Assembly: GCA_041390865.1 (NCBI GenBank)
Contig: JAWKPC010000002.1
Span: forward strand, 408,263 to 472,262
DNA from: JAUIIK01 sp041390865
GTDB lineage: Bacteria; Chloroflexota; Chloroflexia; Thermomicrobiales; CFX8
Direction: 5' to 3'
DNA: 64,000 bases
Shown: positions 34,801 through 43,673 of the stretch, in pieces
Layout of the letters: each line of letters begins with the position of its first letter
How positions within the stretch are numbered: the first letter of the stretch is position 1
Position numbers and translations under genes: made by a program
Notes under the pieces: model-generated
What the model saw: only the letters and a program-made list of their open reading frames with translations
The model's database searches: none
Told to the model about the DNA's origin: nothing

Positions 34801-37800
34801 AACGAGACGCCGGTCGGCGACTATCCGGTGCTGGTTCTGATCCAGGTTGACGAGTACGGCACCGCCTATCTACGCGGGGGCGAGGGGCCGGACTACACCT
34901 ACTACACGATCGACCATGACGGCGGCATCGAGTACATCCAGTATGAGGACATTCCGGGCTACGAGGACCTGGAGCCGCCGTATGAGGACGGCTACCCGCG
35001 GCTACTCGATCACTACGACGGCGAACCGGACTGGGCGCTCGTCGAACACGAGGATGGCCGGATCATCAAGTACTACGCCGACGGCGGCGAGTATCAGGTC
35101 GGTCCGGACGGAGGCGAAACGCCGATCATGACTGCGGACCATCTCCTGTCGGTCGATCAGTACGGGAACGTCTACTTCCAGCGATATGACGTCGACGGCC
35201 ATCACCAGTACTACACGATCGCCGAGGGCGGTGGCGTCGAGTACGTCGATCCCTACGGTATTCCCGGCTACGAGGTCCCCGAGGACTATCAGCCCTACGA
35301 ATACCCGCGCGCGATCGAGTGGGACGCCGACGAAGGATGGGTCACGATCGACGATGGCGAAGGGCACTACGTCCGCTACTACGAAGACGGCCACGCGGAC
35401 CTCGTCGACCAGTACGGCAATCCGGCAGCTCCGAATGGAGCCGCCGTTCCGGACACCCGCCTGGTCTATGTCGATGCGGACGGCAACGCCTACTTCGAGG
35501 ATTACGACGCCGACGGGGATATTTCCGGTTACTTCATGATCGACTATGACGGTGGGATCGAAGCGGTCGAGCCGGATGACATTCCTGGATATGAGGAGCC
35601 GGAACCTCCCTACGAAGACGGGCATCCCCCGTACTTCTATGAGGACTACCCGAATCCTCTCTACGGCGATCTCGAACCGGATGGTGATCCTGTCTATGCC
35701 AACGGCGGCTACCAGCAGACGTACAACGACGGTCAGGTTGTCGTCACCTGGAATCAGGAGGGCGGCCCCTACGAGATTCGCTACTATAGCGAGGAGAACG
35801 CAGGCGGCTACCTCCAGCTTCACCTGACCTACGATGCGTACGACTACGGCTACCAAACGTCGGTCTACCCGTACGACTACTACGACCATGTCGAAGACGG
35901 CTTCGATCTCCAGCAGATCGACCACTACGTCGATTACGCCTACCTCGGCGTTCCGTACGACAACATGGAGATCTCGAACACGGAGGTCGAATACTACTGG
36001 TACGACAATGACGGCGATCTGGTCCAGAAGACGACGGTCAACCGGGTCACCGGCGAAGTGACCTATCAGTACGACGACCTCTACATTCACGTCGATCAGT
36101 ACGGGAACGAGACCTACGACGGTAATCCCGATCCGAACTGGATGGCCCCGGAAGGCTACGGGCAGGGCGAAGACCTCTACCCGCCCTATGGCATGCCGCC
36201 CTACCTGGTGTTCGGCGAGGGCTATGAGTACGAGGAGCAGTACGCCGACCCGGAAGCGGCAGGCTACACGCTCATCAGCGCGACGCCAGAAGACGACCCA
36301 GCGCAGTGGCAGTATCTCGGGCCGAACGGGGAGCGGATTATCGTCAACCAGCTTGACGATAACACCTATCAGTACGCCTACCAGAATGACCCGAACGCTC
36401 AGCCGGGAGTCTGGGAGATGGTGATCAACGTCAACGTCGACGAGTACGGCAACTACGTCTCAGACGACGCGGTTGACGGCACGTACTACGACGAATGGTA
36501 TGACGACGCCCTGCAGGACGAGGACTACGAGTATCCGCGAACCCATCTCTGGGACACAGAAGACAACTGGGTTGTCCTCGAGTTGACCGAGGGACAGTAT
36601 GTCCGCTACGACGAGTACCGCCCGCCCTATCTCGTCGACGAGTACGGCAACGAGATCGCCGGCCAGGGTTCTCTCGGCGGAGCTGAGCATCTGCTCTACG
36701 TCGACGAGTACGGCAACGCCTACTTCCGTAGCGGACAGCCGGGTAACTATTACTACCAACTGGTGGATCATGACGGCGGGGCCACTGAAGCTAGCCCGGA
36801 CGACATTCCTGGTTACGAGGAGGACCCGGCGGCTGACAACTACGAATACCCGCGCGTCGTCGAGTGGGACGCCGGCCAGGGTTGGGCCATGATCCAGCTT
36901 GACACGGGGTATCAGGTCAAGTTCTACGAGAATGGCAACGCCTACTACGTCGATGGGCAGGGCAACGAGATTCCTGCAACCGAATACAGCGGTCAATACC
37001 AGCTGATTGAGGTCGATACGCAGGGCAACGCCTACGTTCGCGCCGGCGAGGATTCCTACTACCGGGTGGACCCTGATGGCGGCGCCGATGGGATCGAAGC
37101 CGGCGACATCCCGGGATACGACGCTGGTGCTGTCGTCGAGGAGTACTACGATGCGGCCTGGGCCGAACACTACGACCCCGGCTACGGCTATGAGCATCCC
37201 TTCGATCTCTACGGTCAGCCAGACCCTCCGGGAGAGAACCAGAATCCCAACGTCCACGTCTTCGGCGGCGGCCGGGCGATGGTCGTCCGCAACGCCGACG
37301 GCAGCGAGACGATCACCTGGTACTCCGAGGGCGGTTATCAGGATGGCTACGTCGAGTACAAGGCGACGGTCGAGTACGAGGGCGGCCAGTGGGTGACCGA
37401 GACCGAGTCGATTCCGGTCGACTACATCCCGCAGTACGGCATGTACACCGTCGAGGGATCGCCGGTCTATGACCCGTATCACCCCGACGCTCCCTGGGGC
37501 GAGCCGGATGCCGTCACGATCCTCGACGATCGCGTGATCGCGATATGGGAGACCGACGAAGGGCAGGTCCGCTCCGAGTGGTACCGCGACGGCTCTGACT
37601 ACCGTGAGGTCCGCTACCCGGATGGGCTGGTGATCAGCTGGGGCGGCGACGAATGGGAGTACGAAGCTCCGGACGGATGGGTTCCACCGGAGTACGACCA
37701 GATGCTACCGGGAGATTATGACGCCGACGGCTATCTGCCTGATGGCGCTCCCGAGTATTTCGGCGATGAGATGTGGGTGAACCCGGAGACCGACGAGCGT

Positions 37801-38844
37801 TTCGAGTTCCAGAGCGAGGGGCATCCCGCGGACGGCGTCGTGAGCCGGATCTATCAGGCCGACCTCGACGATGACGGCCGATACGACTATCAGATCACGG
37901 TGCTGGAGCAGCCCGACGGCACGGTCTACGTCGACTACTACAACATGGATACCGGACAGGCCGACGCCCGCGTAACCGTCGATCAGAATGCCGAGGGTTA
38001 CTACGACACCTACAACGTGACGCCCTACTACGAGGGCGCTCAAGGGGTTCCTCCTTACGAGGAACAGGCAGGCCAGCCGGACTACGACGTCGAATATGAC
38101 GCGCAATACGTTTACAGCTTGCTCCCGGACGGCCTGCCGCCGTCCTTCGAAGGCGGCTACGGGAACCCGGAGTACATCCTCGAGTACAACTACCACCATT
38201 CGGAAACGTATGGCGACGTCACCGTTCACCTGTTCGATCACGCCGGCGGTTACTCCGTCGTCGTGCGGGAGAACCCGGACGGTACCCAGACGTTGTACTG
38301 GCACGATGAGCCGGCCGGCTCGCTCTCCCCGCCGTACACCGATGGCGCAGAGGCGCGGGCGATGATCTATGCCGACGGCCAGTACTACACGGAGTACTGG
38401 GACGACGGCCAATGGGTCGACGACCCGCCGGACTACGATCAGCCGGAGGAGTATGACTTCGAGGCCGACGGCTACCTGCCGGACGGCACGCCCGAGTACT
38501 TCGTCGACGAGCGCTGGCCGGAACCCCGAGATCGACGATCGTTTCCAGATGACGAATCACTCGGAGACGCAGGACGGCGGCTATGCCCGGATCTACAACG
38601 CAGACCTGGATGGGAACGGCGTCTGGGACTATCAGATCACCGTGATCGAGAATCCCGACGGTCAGGTCGAGGTCGAGTACGCCGGCGCCAATGGTCTGGA
38701 AGCCCGATTTTACGTGACCCAGGACGCCGGCGGTTACTACGACGCCTACGACCACGACTACTATGTCGACAACCCCCAGGGCGCCGCCGAGTACACCGAA
38801 GCCCAGTCGAGTTATCTGGTCACCGAGGAAACCGACGGTGCTGA
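31855..38844 (+). CDS. Giant Tyr/Asp-rich repeat protein (N-terminal 85 percent; frame broken near 38518)
   Basis: The frame opens at ATG 31855 with GGAAGG nine bases upstream. Residues 1-30 are polar and basic, 30-60 a Gly/Ala-rich hydrophobic segment after RRR, and 60-120 helical. Residues 120-415 are a Pro/Ser/Gly/Glu-rich linker. From 33100 come ten units of 103-106 residues, typically YEYPRVVEWDADEGW, then VKYYE, VDEYGNE, LLYVDEYGNAYF, YYTIDHDGG, then IPGYEEP; eight are in tandem and two follow a 290-residue spacer. The C-terminal part has two about 247-residue modules with ADGYLPDG.PEYF and DxDxDGxxDYQITV calcium-loop-like motifs. The real coding frame shifts near 38518; residues after that in this frame are spurious. 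There is no sortase signal, and the function is unknown; a surface adhesin or matrix protein is a guess. Confidence 0.85.
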   Translation: MVFDENQRRGPGDAPSGGNSARQPRRRGIAGIVAGAGAAGAGLGVGSAAGLIAGDDAVAFIREQTGDHAAVDQSRLAEARERIEVAEEAARAASYDVFESRAAELDAALPSGVAESAGIIGNALPPLPAAEEEGGESEPDIQGTPPTGRPPVTTPEPDDSVPAGDAPPTTGGRPATGPPQPGAGQESESEAPEAPSLGSPIEGDDTPPSPEAPSPPGSASPPDGPEPPAPSFVSPPSGGPSPETGGGLDEIVDESPAPPPAGPAPAGPGGAPPVSPPDAGPSEPDGIVAESPSTDGGPAPDAPETNDEAVPPSSSAPTVPGTSGESAPPASSGPVDSSPVSSDPDASSSPSVPETPAAPGGFNEPSGSSDDAGSEDSSSESIDGSDAPSIPVGSGGSSEEESSGSSSSSEGASQSSDYPYVYQWDDDGDWVDVAMQNDRGEVYYLRYQDDGTVYYLNPEGEYDQVQGENLPHLLYVDDQGVAYFSKMQYQHTVYFSVDTEGDFDWIDHEDVPGYEETPDEDDYDYPRVIDYEYGDESWALVEMEDGRFVKYYDEGGAYWVDEYGNETPVSGFQVPTLLYVDGDGDAYFRVFIENEGDYRYYTIDHDGGVEYIHDYDVPGYEEPPYEEEYEYPRVVEWDADEGWVIVQNEDGYYAKIYEDGQAYPVDEYGDPIATNGVGYYYPDLLYVDEYGNAYFRSGDPGNYSYYMIDHDGGVEYVNYEDIPEYEDPQYDDDGYPIVTLWDHEAGWVVVQEDEDHYSKYYTDGNVESVDQHGNALQPNGLAPELGQLLYIEAGGDAYFRSGEPGNYEYYTVDQYGHVEYIHYSDVPGYEPEPGEGEEYEYPRVIEWDADDGWVIIEDENGDYVKYYENRPPHFVDAEGNEIPGNYPNQARLIQVDQYGNSYFQYLEDGEYAYIQVDGDGGIENVDPHDIPGFEYEELDDQYDYPRTVDWDANAGWVIAETDLGYQVKLYENGEAYFVDDYGNETPVGDYPVLVLIQVDEYGTAYLRGGEGPDYTYYTIDHDGGIEYIQYEDIPGYEDLEPPYEDGYPRLLDHYDGEPDWALVEHEDGRIIKYYADGGEYQVGPDGGETPIMTADHLLSVDQYGNVYFQRYDVDGHHQYYTIAEGGGVEYVDPYGIPGYEVPEDYQPYEYPRAIEWDADEGWVTIDDGEGHYVRYYEDGHADLVDQYGNPAAPNGAAVPDTRLVYVDADGNAYFEDYDADGDISGYFMIDYDGGIEAVEPDDIPGYEEPEPPYEDGHPPYFYEDYPNPLYGDLEPDGDPVYANGGYQQTYNDGQVVVTWNQEGGPYEIRYYSEENAGGYLQLHLTYDAYDYGYQTSVYPYDYYDHVEDGFDLQQIDHYVDYAYLGVPYDNMEISNTEVEYYWYDNDGDLVQKTTVNRVTGEVTYQYDDLYIHVDQYGNETYDGNPDPNWMAPEGYGQGEDLYPPYGMPPYLVFGEGYEYEEQYADPEAAGYTLISATPEDDPAQWQYLGPNGERIIVNQLDDNTYQYAYQNDPNAQPGVWEMVINVNVDEYGNYVSDDAVDGTYYDEWYDDALQDEDYEYPRTHLWDTEDNWVVLELTEGQYVRYDEYRPPYLVDEYGNEIAGQGSLGGAEHLLYVDEYGNAYFRSGQPGNYYYQLVDHDGGATEASPDDIPGYEEDPAADNYEYPRVVEWDAGQGWAMIQLDTGYQVKFYENGNAYYVDGQGNEIPATEYSGQYQLIEVDTQGNAYVRAGEDSYYRVDPDGGADGIEAGDIPGYDAGAVVEEYYDAAWAEHYDPGYGYEHPFDLYGQPDPPGENQNPNVHVFGGGRAMVVRNADGSETITWYSEGGYQDGYVEYKATVEYEGGQWVTETESIPVDYIPQYGMYTVEGSPVYDPYHPDAPWGEPDAVTILDDRVIAIWETDEGQVRSEWYRDGSDYREVRYPDGLVISWGGDEWEYEAPDGWVPPEYDQMLPGDYDADGYLPDGAPEYFGDEMWVNPETDERFEFQSEGHPADGVVSRIYQADLDDDGRYDYQITVLEQPDGTVYVDYYNMDTGQADARVTVDQNAEGYYDTYNVTPYYEGAQGVPPYEEQAGQPDYDVEYDAQYVYSLLPDGLPPSFEGGYGNPEYILEYNYHHSETYGDVTVHLFDHAGGYSVVVRENPDGTQTLYWHDEPAGSLSPPYTDGAEARAMIYADGQYYTEYWDDGQWVDDPPDYDQPEEYDFEADGYLPDGTPEYFVDERWPEPRDRRSFPDDESLGDAGRRLCPDLQRRPGWERRLGLSDHRDRESRRSGRGRVRRRQWSGSPILRDPGRRRLLRRLRPRLLCRQPPGRRRVHRSPVELSGHRGNRRC
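33100..37130 (+). repeat. Ten-copy protein repeat array (about 310-bp period) in the giant gene
   Basis: Repeat units begin near 33100, 33421, 33739, 34051, 34369, 34678, 34987, 35296, then 36526 and 36841. Successive units are 309-321 bases apart except for the unrelated stretch 35630-36525. Units are conserved in protein more than in DNA, which indicates old duplications under selection. Confidence 0.85.
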
Positions 38845-39667
38845 GACCGAAGAGGAGACGCAGGAGGCCGAAGCTCCGGAAGTGGTAGAAGAACCGGCAG
38901 GCGACGCTCCGGAGGGGGCCGGTATGGTCGCCCCGGAGTACGTCTTCTACGGTCTGCCCGCCTACTTCAGCTACGACGGCATGGACTATCCCAGCCCGGC
39001 GCAGGGCGACTGGGAGTACCAGGGCGTCCAGTCCGTCGGCGGGATGAACATGCATCAGTTCTCATACGGGAACTACACGGTGATGGTTCAGGACGGCCAG
39101 GGCATCGACCGGACGGTCTACGTCAATGACCACTCGACCGGAAGCAGCGTCGATGCGGGCTACATTCTGCGCGCGAACGGCGCGGTCGAGGTCCATCCGG
39201 ACTGGGCCGTGGCGGAACAGGACGCGCCTCCGGCCGAAGAACCCGAGGAGCCCGAAGCTGCCGGCGCGCCGGGAGAAGACGAAGTCGTCGAAACTGACGG
39301 GACGGCCCGGGCTGAAGTGGAAGCTGCGGACGAAGATCCGGAAGCGGACGGCGACGATCTGGAGTTCCTGACCGAAGAGGAGCCGCAGTCCGCTGAGACG
39401 GAAAGTCCTGACGGTGAGTCCGGGGAGGACGAGCCGCTGACCTTCAACGGTCCGGAAACGGGTGTTGAAGAAACGTTGCCAGTCGAGACGGCCGCCGAGA
39501 ACGGGTCAACCGAAGAGACGATCGAGCCGGTCGAGATCGCCCAGCCGGAGATCGTCGAACCTGAAGATGACCTCGAACCCGTCACGGCGGCGGCGGTGGA
39601 GGAAGACGACGCCTTCGCCGATGACAGCTTCGACGACGACGATGATGATGACGGAACCGGCCTGTAG
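38519..39667 (+). CDS. C-terminal part of the giant repeat protein, displaced by a +1 frameshift
   Basis: This frame continues the giant protein exactly where the upstream frame loses homology. The first copy of the module reads MWVNPETDERFEF; the second reads RW in the upstream frame and then NPEIDDRFQM in this one. One extra base in TGGCCGGAAC (38515-38524) explains the break. The segment contains ARIYNADLDGNGVWDYQITV, then an acidic tail rich in Glu/Pro with DDDDDDDGTGL at the end. Joined, the protein would have about 2,603 residues. Whether the shift is real or a sequence error cannot be decided here. Confidence 0.85.
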   Translation, partial: RNPEIDDRFQMTNHSETQDGGYARIYNADLDGNGVWDYQITVIENPDGQVEVEYAGANGLEARFYVTQDAGGYYDAYDHDYYVDNPQGAAEYTEAQSSYLVTEETDGAETEEETQEAEAPEVVEEPAGDAPEGAGMVAPEYVFYGLPAYFSYDGMDYPSPAQGDWEYQGVQSVGGMNMHQFSYGNYTVMVQDGQGIDRTVYVNDHSTGSSVDAGYILRANGAVEVHPDWAVAEQDAPPAEEPEEPEAAGAPGEDEVVETDGTARAEVEAADEDPEADGDDLEFLTEEEPQSAETESPDGESGEDEPLTFNGPETGVEETLPVETAAENGSTEETIEPVEIAQPEIVEPEDDLEPVTAAAVEEDDAFADDSFDDDDDDDGTGL

Positions 39668-39694
39668 GCCGTAGCCGGCGATCGTGATGATGAG

Positions 39695-39729
39695 CCAGTG
39701 CCCCGGTACGCCGGGGCACTGGTGTTTTT
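39695..39729 (+). terminator. Strong intrinsic terminator of the giant gene
   Basis: CCAGTGCCCCGG and CCGGGGCACTGG form a perfect 12-bp stem with a TACG loop, then TG and five T. It ends 62 bases after the giant gene's stop. Confidence 0.93.
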
Positions 39730-39746
39730 CGATGCGAAGGGGCGAT

Positions 39747-40196
39747 CTACGAAGGGCGGCCGTGTGACTTCTGCGGCGTGCCGGGCGAGAGGGAGATGTG
39801 GGTGTGGATCGCCAGCCAGGGCGCGTCGCTACTCTCCCTGACGAACAGGACGGTGGCGCGGCCGGGCCGCTCATAGGATGAGCCGTCCTCGTGGAAACCG
39901 GTCGAGGTCCAGGGCGTGATACCCCATGCCTGGAGGCCATCGGACGACACGCCGCAGATCAACCGGTCGGTCGCGAAGTGGAAATCGGCGATTGTGCCCC
40001 AGATCGATCGCCACTGTTGCTGTTCGAGGGCGTCGAGGCCGCGCACGTATTCCATGTATGTCCCGAAACCGACGACCTCGGGATGGAAGAGCGGGCGGGC
40101 TGCCTCGAAATCGACGGCGGCGACGTAACCGCTCCACTCATCGAACCAGTCCTTGATCTCGGCATGTTGTTCCGCCGTCGCGAGTGTGTCGAGCAT
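39747..40196 (-). CDS. SnoaL/NTF2-like (nuclear transport factor 2 fold) protein
   Basis: A 149-residue protein with the NTF2-like pattern: AEIKDWFDEWSGYVAAVDFE, ARPLFHPEVVGFGTYMEYVR, then WRSIWGTIADFHFATDRLIC, and beta strands ending APWLAIHTHISLSPG. Ketosteroid-isomerase-type or DUF4440-type proteins of this fold bind small hydrophobic ligands or act on them; no catalytic set is evident. It is convergent with the giant gene across the terminator. Confidence 0.8.
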   Translation of the reverse strand: MLDTLATAEQHAEIKDWFDEWSGYVAAVDFEAARPLFHPEVVGFGTYMEYVRGLDALEQQQWRSIWGTIADFHFATDRLICGVSSDGLQAWGITPWTSTGFHEDGSSYERPGRATVLFVRESSDAPWLAIHTHISLSPGTPQKSHGRPS

Positions 40197-40326
40197 GCTT
40201 CGGTTCCTCTATTCTTGCTTCCGGACGAGTCCGCTGAAGGGTCGTCCAGTTCGCGATCCGCTCTAGCAGTCTGTAACACGTGATCTGGTCGACTACCCCG
40301 TGCGTCCCGGGCTACTCCACAGCGGC

Positions 40327-40438
40327 AAGCTTGTCATTTCGAGCGGAGCGAGAAATCTCAGTCACACACCAGTGAAGCGCTACCCGGAGATTTCTCACAC
40401 CCGCTAACGCAGGTACCCGGTTCGAAATGACACGCTTC
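40327..40438. repeat. Inverted repeat, GTCATTTCGAGCGGAGCGAG family
   Basis: The left arm (40327-40359) contains TGTCATTTCGAGCGGAGCGA then GAAATCTC. The right arm (40387-40438) is its inverse with an 18-base insertion, ending TTCGAAATGACACGCTT. Short repeats of this type occur in many bacterial genomes. The rest of 40197-40486 shows nothing recognisable. Confidence 0.65.
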
Positions 40439-40486
40439 TTACCGTCGAGTTCTGGTCGAGACGGGACATTTCCTTCAAATCACGCG

Positions 40487-41247
40487 TCACGGACCACTAG
40501 TCAGAAGTGCTGGCGGCTTTGTCTTCTTCCTTGACCGCTTCTCGCGGCGTCTCGCCTTCTTCGACTCGGGCGCGTGCCGTGGCAGAGCGACCTCGCGGGC
40601 TCGCTGGTTGAGCATGTACCCGATGCCGAGGACGATAGCGGTGACTGCCGCGATCACGATGATTTCCACCGGCAGGCTCATCGAGATGTAGTCGTGGACG
40701 ATGTCGTCCTCGAGAACATGCGGGTTGCGGTGATGACGAGGATACCGGAGCCGATGTAGTTGAGAATCGGATAGCTGTCAATAGCCCGGGCGATCATGCT
40801 GCTGCCGAAGAGCAGGATCGGAACCGAGAGAGCCAGGCCGAAGATCAGCAGACCAAGATGGCCGTGGGCCGCACCGCCGACGGCCAGGATGTTGTCGAGG
40901 CTCATGACGACGTCGGCGAGGATGATCGTCTGGAGCGCTTCCCGCAGTGATCCGGCGGCGGCAACCTCGTGGGGACCCTCGACCGGCTTCAGGAGTTTGA
41001 ATGCGATGTAGAGCAGCAGGAACGCACCGGCTGCCGGAGCAGCGGCACATCGAGCAGGAGCGCCGCCAGGACGGTGAAGAACATACGAAGTCCGACGGCA
41101 CCGGCGCCGCCCCATATGATGGCTTTGCGGCGTTGATTTGCCGGAAGCCTGCTCGCAGCCATGCCTGATCACGACAGCGGTGTCTCCCGACAACACCAGG
41201 TCGATGATGACGATGCTGACCAACTCGCCAATAAAGCCTAAATCCAA
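40487..41247 (-). pseudogene. TerC-family (YjbE-like) membrane protein, three frameshifts
   Basis: The gene starts MDLGFIGELVSIVIIDLVLSGD at 41247, the TerC signature with the acidic residue in helix 1. Reading on needs frame changes near 41170 (an extra A in ATCAGGCATGG), near 41035 (a missing G in CTCCGGCAGCC) and near 40712 (a missing C in ATGTTCTCGAGG). After correction the protein continues RKAIIWGGAGAVGLRMFFTV, LLLYIAFKLLKPVEGP, ADVVMSLDNILAVGGAAHGH and ends with MSLPVEIIVIAAVTAIVLGI plus a basic tail, about 250 residues. TerC proteins are linked to manganese export or tellurium resistance. The clean homology around each break argues for sequence errors rather than decay. Confidence 0.8.
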
Positions 41248-41310
41248 CAGGGGGTCTCCAGATTCGATACGAGAAAGTGTCGATGCTTACTGCTTTATTC
41301 AACACCATCG

Positions 41311-41450
41311 GAGGAAGGGGGAACAGGGAAGTGGGGAAGAGGGATTAGGGAAGAGATTGGTGCGTACCTGCACGAAGAAGGCAGAAGGGGTTGGTGGATT
41401 CCTCTACTAATCCCTAATCCCTCTTCCCTCTTCCCTAATCCCTACTCACC
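41311..41450. repeat. Purine-rich GGGAAGAGGGATTAGGG inverted repeat
   Basis: GGGAAGTGGGGAAGAGGGAT and TAGGGAAGAG near 41327-41355 are mirrored by CTAATCCCTAATCCCTCTTC with CCTCTTCCCTAATCCC at 41407-41443. Related motifs appear at 15905-15930, 19100-19140, 53177-53221 and 59428-59462. It separates the TerC and S9 peptidase genes. Confidence 0.6.
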
Positions 41451-43430
41451 GGAGGTGAGACTCGAAATGGCGGACAGTGCGGCGGATCGTGTCTCTCCAT
41501 GTTGCGGCGCGGGTGAAGATGTGGGTTCGTCGGGATAGACGACGAGGTCGAAATCCTTGTCGGCGTCGGTCAGGGCGCGCACCATCGGCGACAATGATCG
41601 ATCGGGACGTTGGCGTCGTCATCGCCGTAGAGCGCGAGATAGGGCGCCTGGAGTTTGTCGATGTATTCGAGCGGGTTGCGTCCCGGTAGAGATCCGGGTG
41701 CTCGTCGGGAGCCTGAAGCGGGAGCGGCTCCAGGTGCCGGGCGCGCGGTCCGACAGGTAGTGGTAGTAGTCGACCCAGTTGAAGACGCCGACGAGATTGA
41801 CCCCGGCGCTGTAGAGGGCTGGTTCCTTGACCATGCAGAGAGTCGTCATAAAGCCGCCGTAGGAGCGGCCCCAGACGCCGATCCGGTTGGCGTTGACCTG
41901 CGATTGTTTTCCCAGCCAGCGGGTGGCTTCGAGGACATCCCAAAGATCGCCGCCGCCCACGTCGAGATATGAGGCGGTTTCGTAGTCGCGGCCGTAGTTC
42001 CACGATCCGCGATAATCGACGATCAGGACGACATATCCCATCTGGGCCAGCATCAGGTTGGCGGCGTACGTTGTGCCCGCCCCGCTGTAACCCTGCCAGG
42101 CCGGGACGGCGTACTGTCCCTGGCCGCCGCCATGAATGTAGATGACGCCGGGAGCGGAGTGATCGTTCGGTAGATCCTTCCGGCGCATCATCAGAACAGG
42201 AACCTGCCACTCCTCACCGTCGCTCGGGATCGTCGTGATGCTGACGTTGACATTCTGGACCTGGGCCTGGAGAGCGTGGTGATCGCTGGAGATGACCTGT
42301 GGCTGGCTCGTTTCGGTTCGGATCGTCGCGAGGTAGTCCGGGCGATCGTGGTTGGAGATCGTGGTGACAATGCGGTCGCTTGTCGGGGACCAGGCGTAAC
42401 TCGAGATCGATCCGGGCTGGCGAATGGGATCGTGGCGTTCCTCCCGGTGGAGTGCATTCACGAGATGCAGACGCTTCTGGCGGCCTTGATTGGACAGATA
42501 GCTGATCCAATCCTTATCCGGCGACCAGCGAGGCTGTTCGGCTTCAGCGTCGGGCTCCGAGACCTGTAGTGGATCGTTCGATCCGTCGGCATGGCCGACC
42601 AGGACCTGGCCGAAATTGTCGATTGGGGCAACGAAGGCAATGTAGTTGCCCTGCGGCGAGAAGGCGGCGTCGAACTGGAAGCGGGAGACCCAGTGCTTGT
42701 TCTCGTCGCGCCAGATGCGGACCGGATTCTCGCCGGTCGGCTTGCAGGCCCACAGTTCACGCCATTTCACTCGCCAGCCGTAGCGGGTGAACGCGAGACG
42801 CTTGCCATCCGACGACCAGACGGCGGCGGTGACGATGTCATCGCCGGGCATGATCCAGTGGAGGGTGTCGTCAACCCGGCTGAAGACCGCCAGGTTCAGG
42901 CTGTGCTCCTGCGGGCAGGCGATGGCGATATGGAGGCCGTCGGGCGACGGAAAGAAGACGTCGGTGATGCGATGGACGAGCCGGGTCATCAACCATTCGC
43001 CCTCGGTCATCCGGACCGGTTCCGCAGCCGGTGTGTGGTCGTGCCACGACCAGAGCCAGGCGTCGCCATCCAGGACGTAGACGACGGCGTCGGCGGAGGG
43101 CAGGACGGTGATCCGGCTGGCGCCCTCGGGGAGCGTCAGGATCGTCTCCTCGTCGCCTCCGTTCGCCGTTACCCGGCAGACGTCCCGGCCGCGCGGGAAG
43201 ACGATGTGGACGTTGTTGCCGTCCCAGACGGGCGGTCCCGCCGGCTGCGCTCCGCTGGTCAGTTGCCTCGGTTCGGCGTTGAGTTCGGAGAGCCAGATCT
43301 CGCCGTGTTCGAAGCCTGCCAGACGGTAAGCGATCTGGCTGCCGTCTGGCGACCAGGCCGGTTCCTCGGGGGTCTTGAGCGCGATGATCTGATCGATCGT
43401 AAGGGGTGCTGGCGATTGCTGGCTGGACAC
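41446..43430 (-). pseudogene. S9-family prolyl oligopeptidase-like peptidase with frameshifts near the 3' end
   Basis: From ATG 43430 the frame encodes a WD40-like beta-propeller (residues about 20-350; PAWSPDGSQIAYRLAG and similar) and an alpha/beta-hydrolase domain with oxyanion/strand IYIHGGGQGQY and nucleophile elbow GVWGRSYGGFMTT. After NWVDYYHYLSDRAPGTW the frame is lost. Corrected reading across breaks near 41733, 41679, 41592 and 41523 restores RNPLEYIDKLQAPYLALYGD, DDANVPIDH (catalytic Asp), then LTDADKDFDLVVYPDE and PHIFTRAATW (catalytic His). As written the triad would be incomplete. Intact enzymes of this family cleave oligopeptides. Sequence error is the likelier reason. Confidence 0.82.
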
Positions 43431-43576
43431 GATGGTGCTCCCGCTTCGCTCCTACGTGTGATGGATAGCTGCAATCTTACTGTAGTTCGACAGGAAGCTA
43501 CCGGCGTCGAGAGCGGTGGTCGCGGATATCCTGCGAGAGGTGGCGGGATTGTTGGAACCTGCTGAACTCTCGCTGA

Positions 43577-43592
43577 TTTAGGTGCATCTAAA
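43577..43592. promoter_or_regulatory. DtxR/MntR-like operator upstream of mntH
   Basis: TTTAGGTGCATCTAAA is a near-perfect palindrome (one mismatch pair) resembling the TTTAGGTNNACCTAAA-type sites bound by manganese- or iron-dependent DtxR/MntR repressors. It lies 82 bases before the MntH start codon. Confidence 0.65.
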
Positions 43593-43673
43593 ACCGGTAT
43601 TAGCCCAACTCCATAGAAGGTGGTATGACTACAGGGTGGTAGAGCGGGGCCGATTTCGACCCGTAGATGCTAG

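Noticed and set aside
35002..37482. Minus-strand open frames of 340-362 codons within the giant gene
   Set aside because: They result from the repetitive Asp/Tyr codon pattern (GAC, TAC) of the giant protein; the antisense products are simple Val/Ile-rich repeats.
42591..43565. 324-codon plus-strand frame opposite the S9 peptidase gene
   Set aside because: The opposite strand encodes a clear propeller and hydrolase with a nucleophile elbow; this frame shows no domain.
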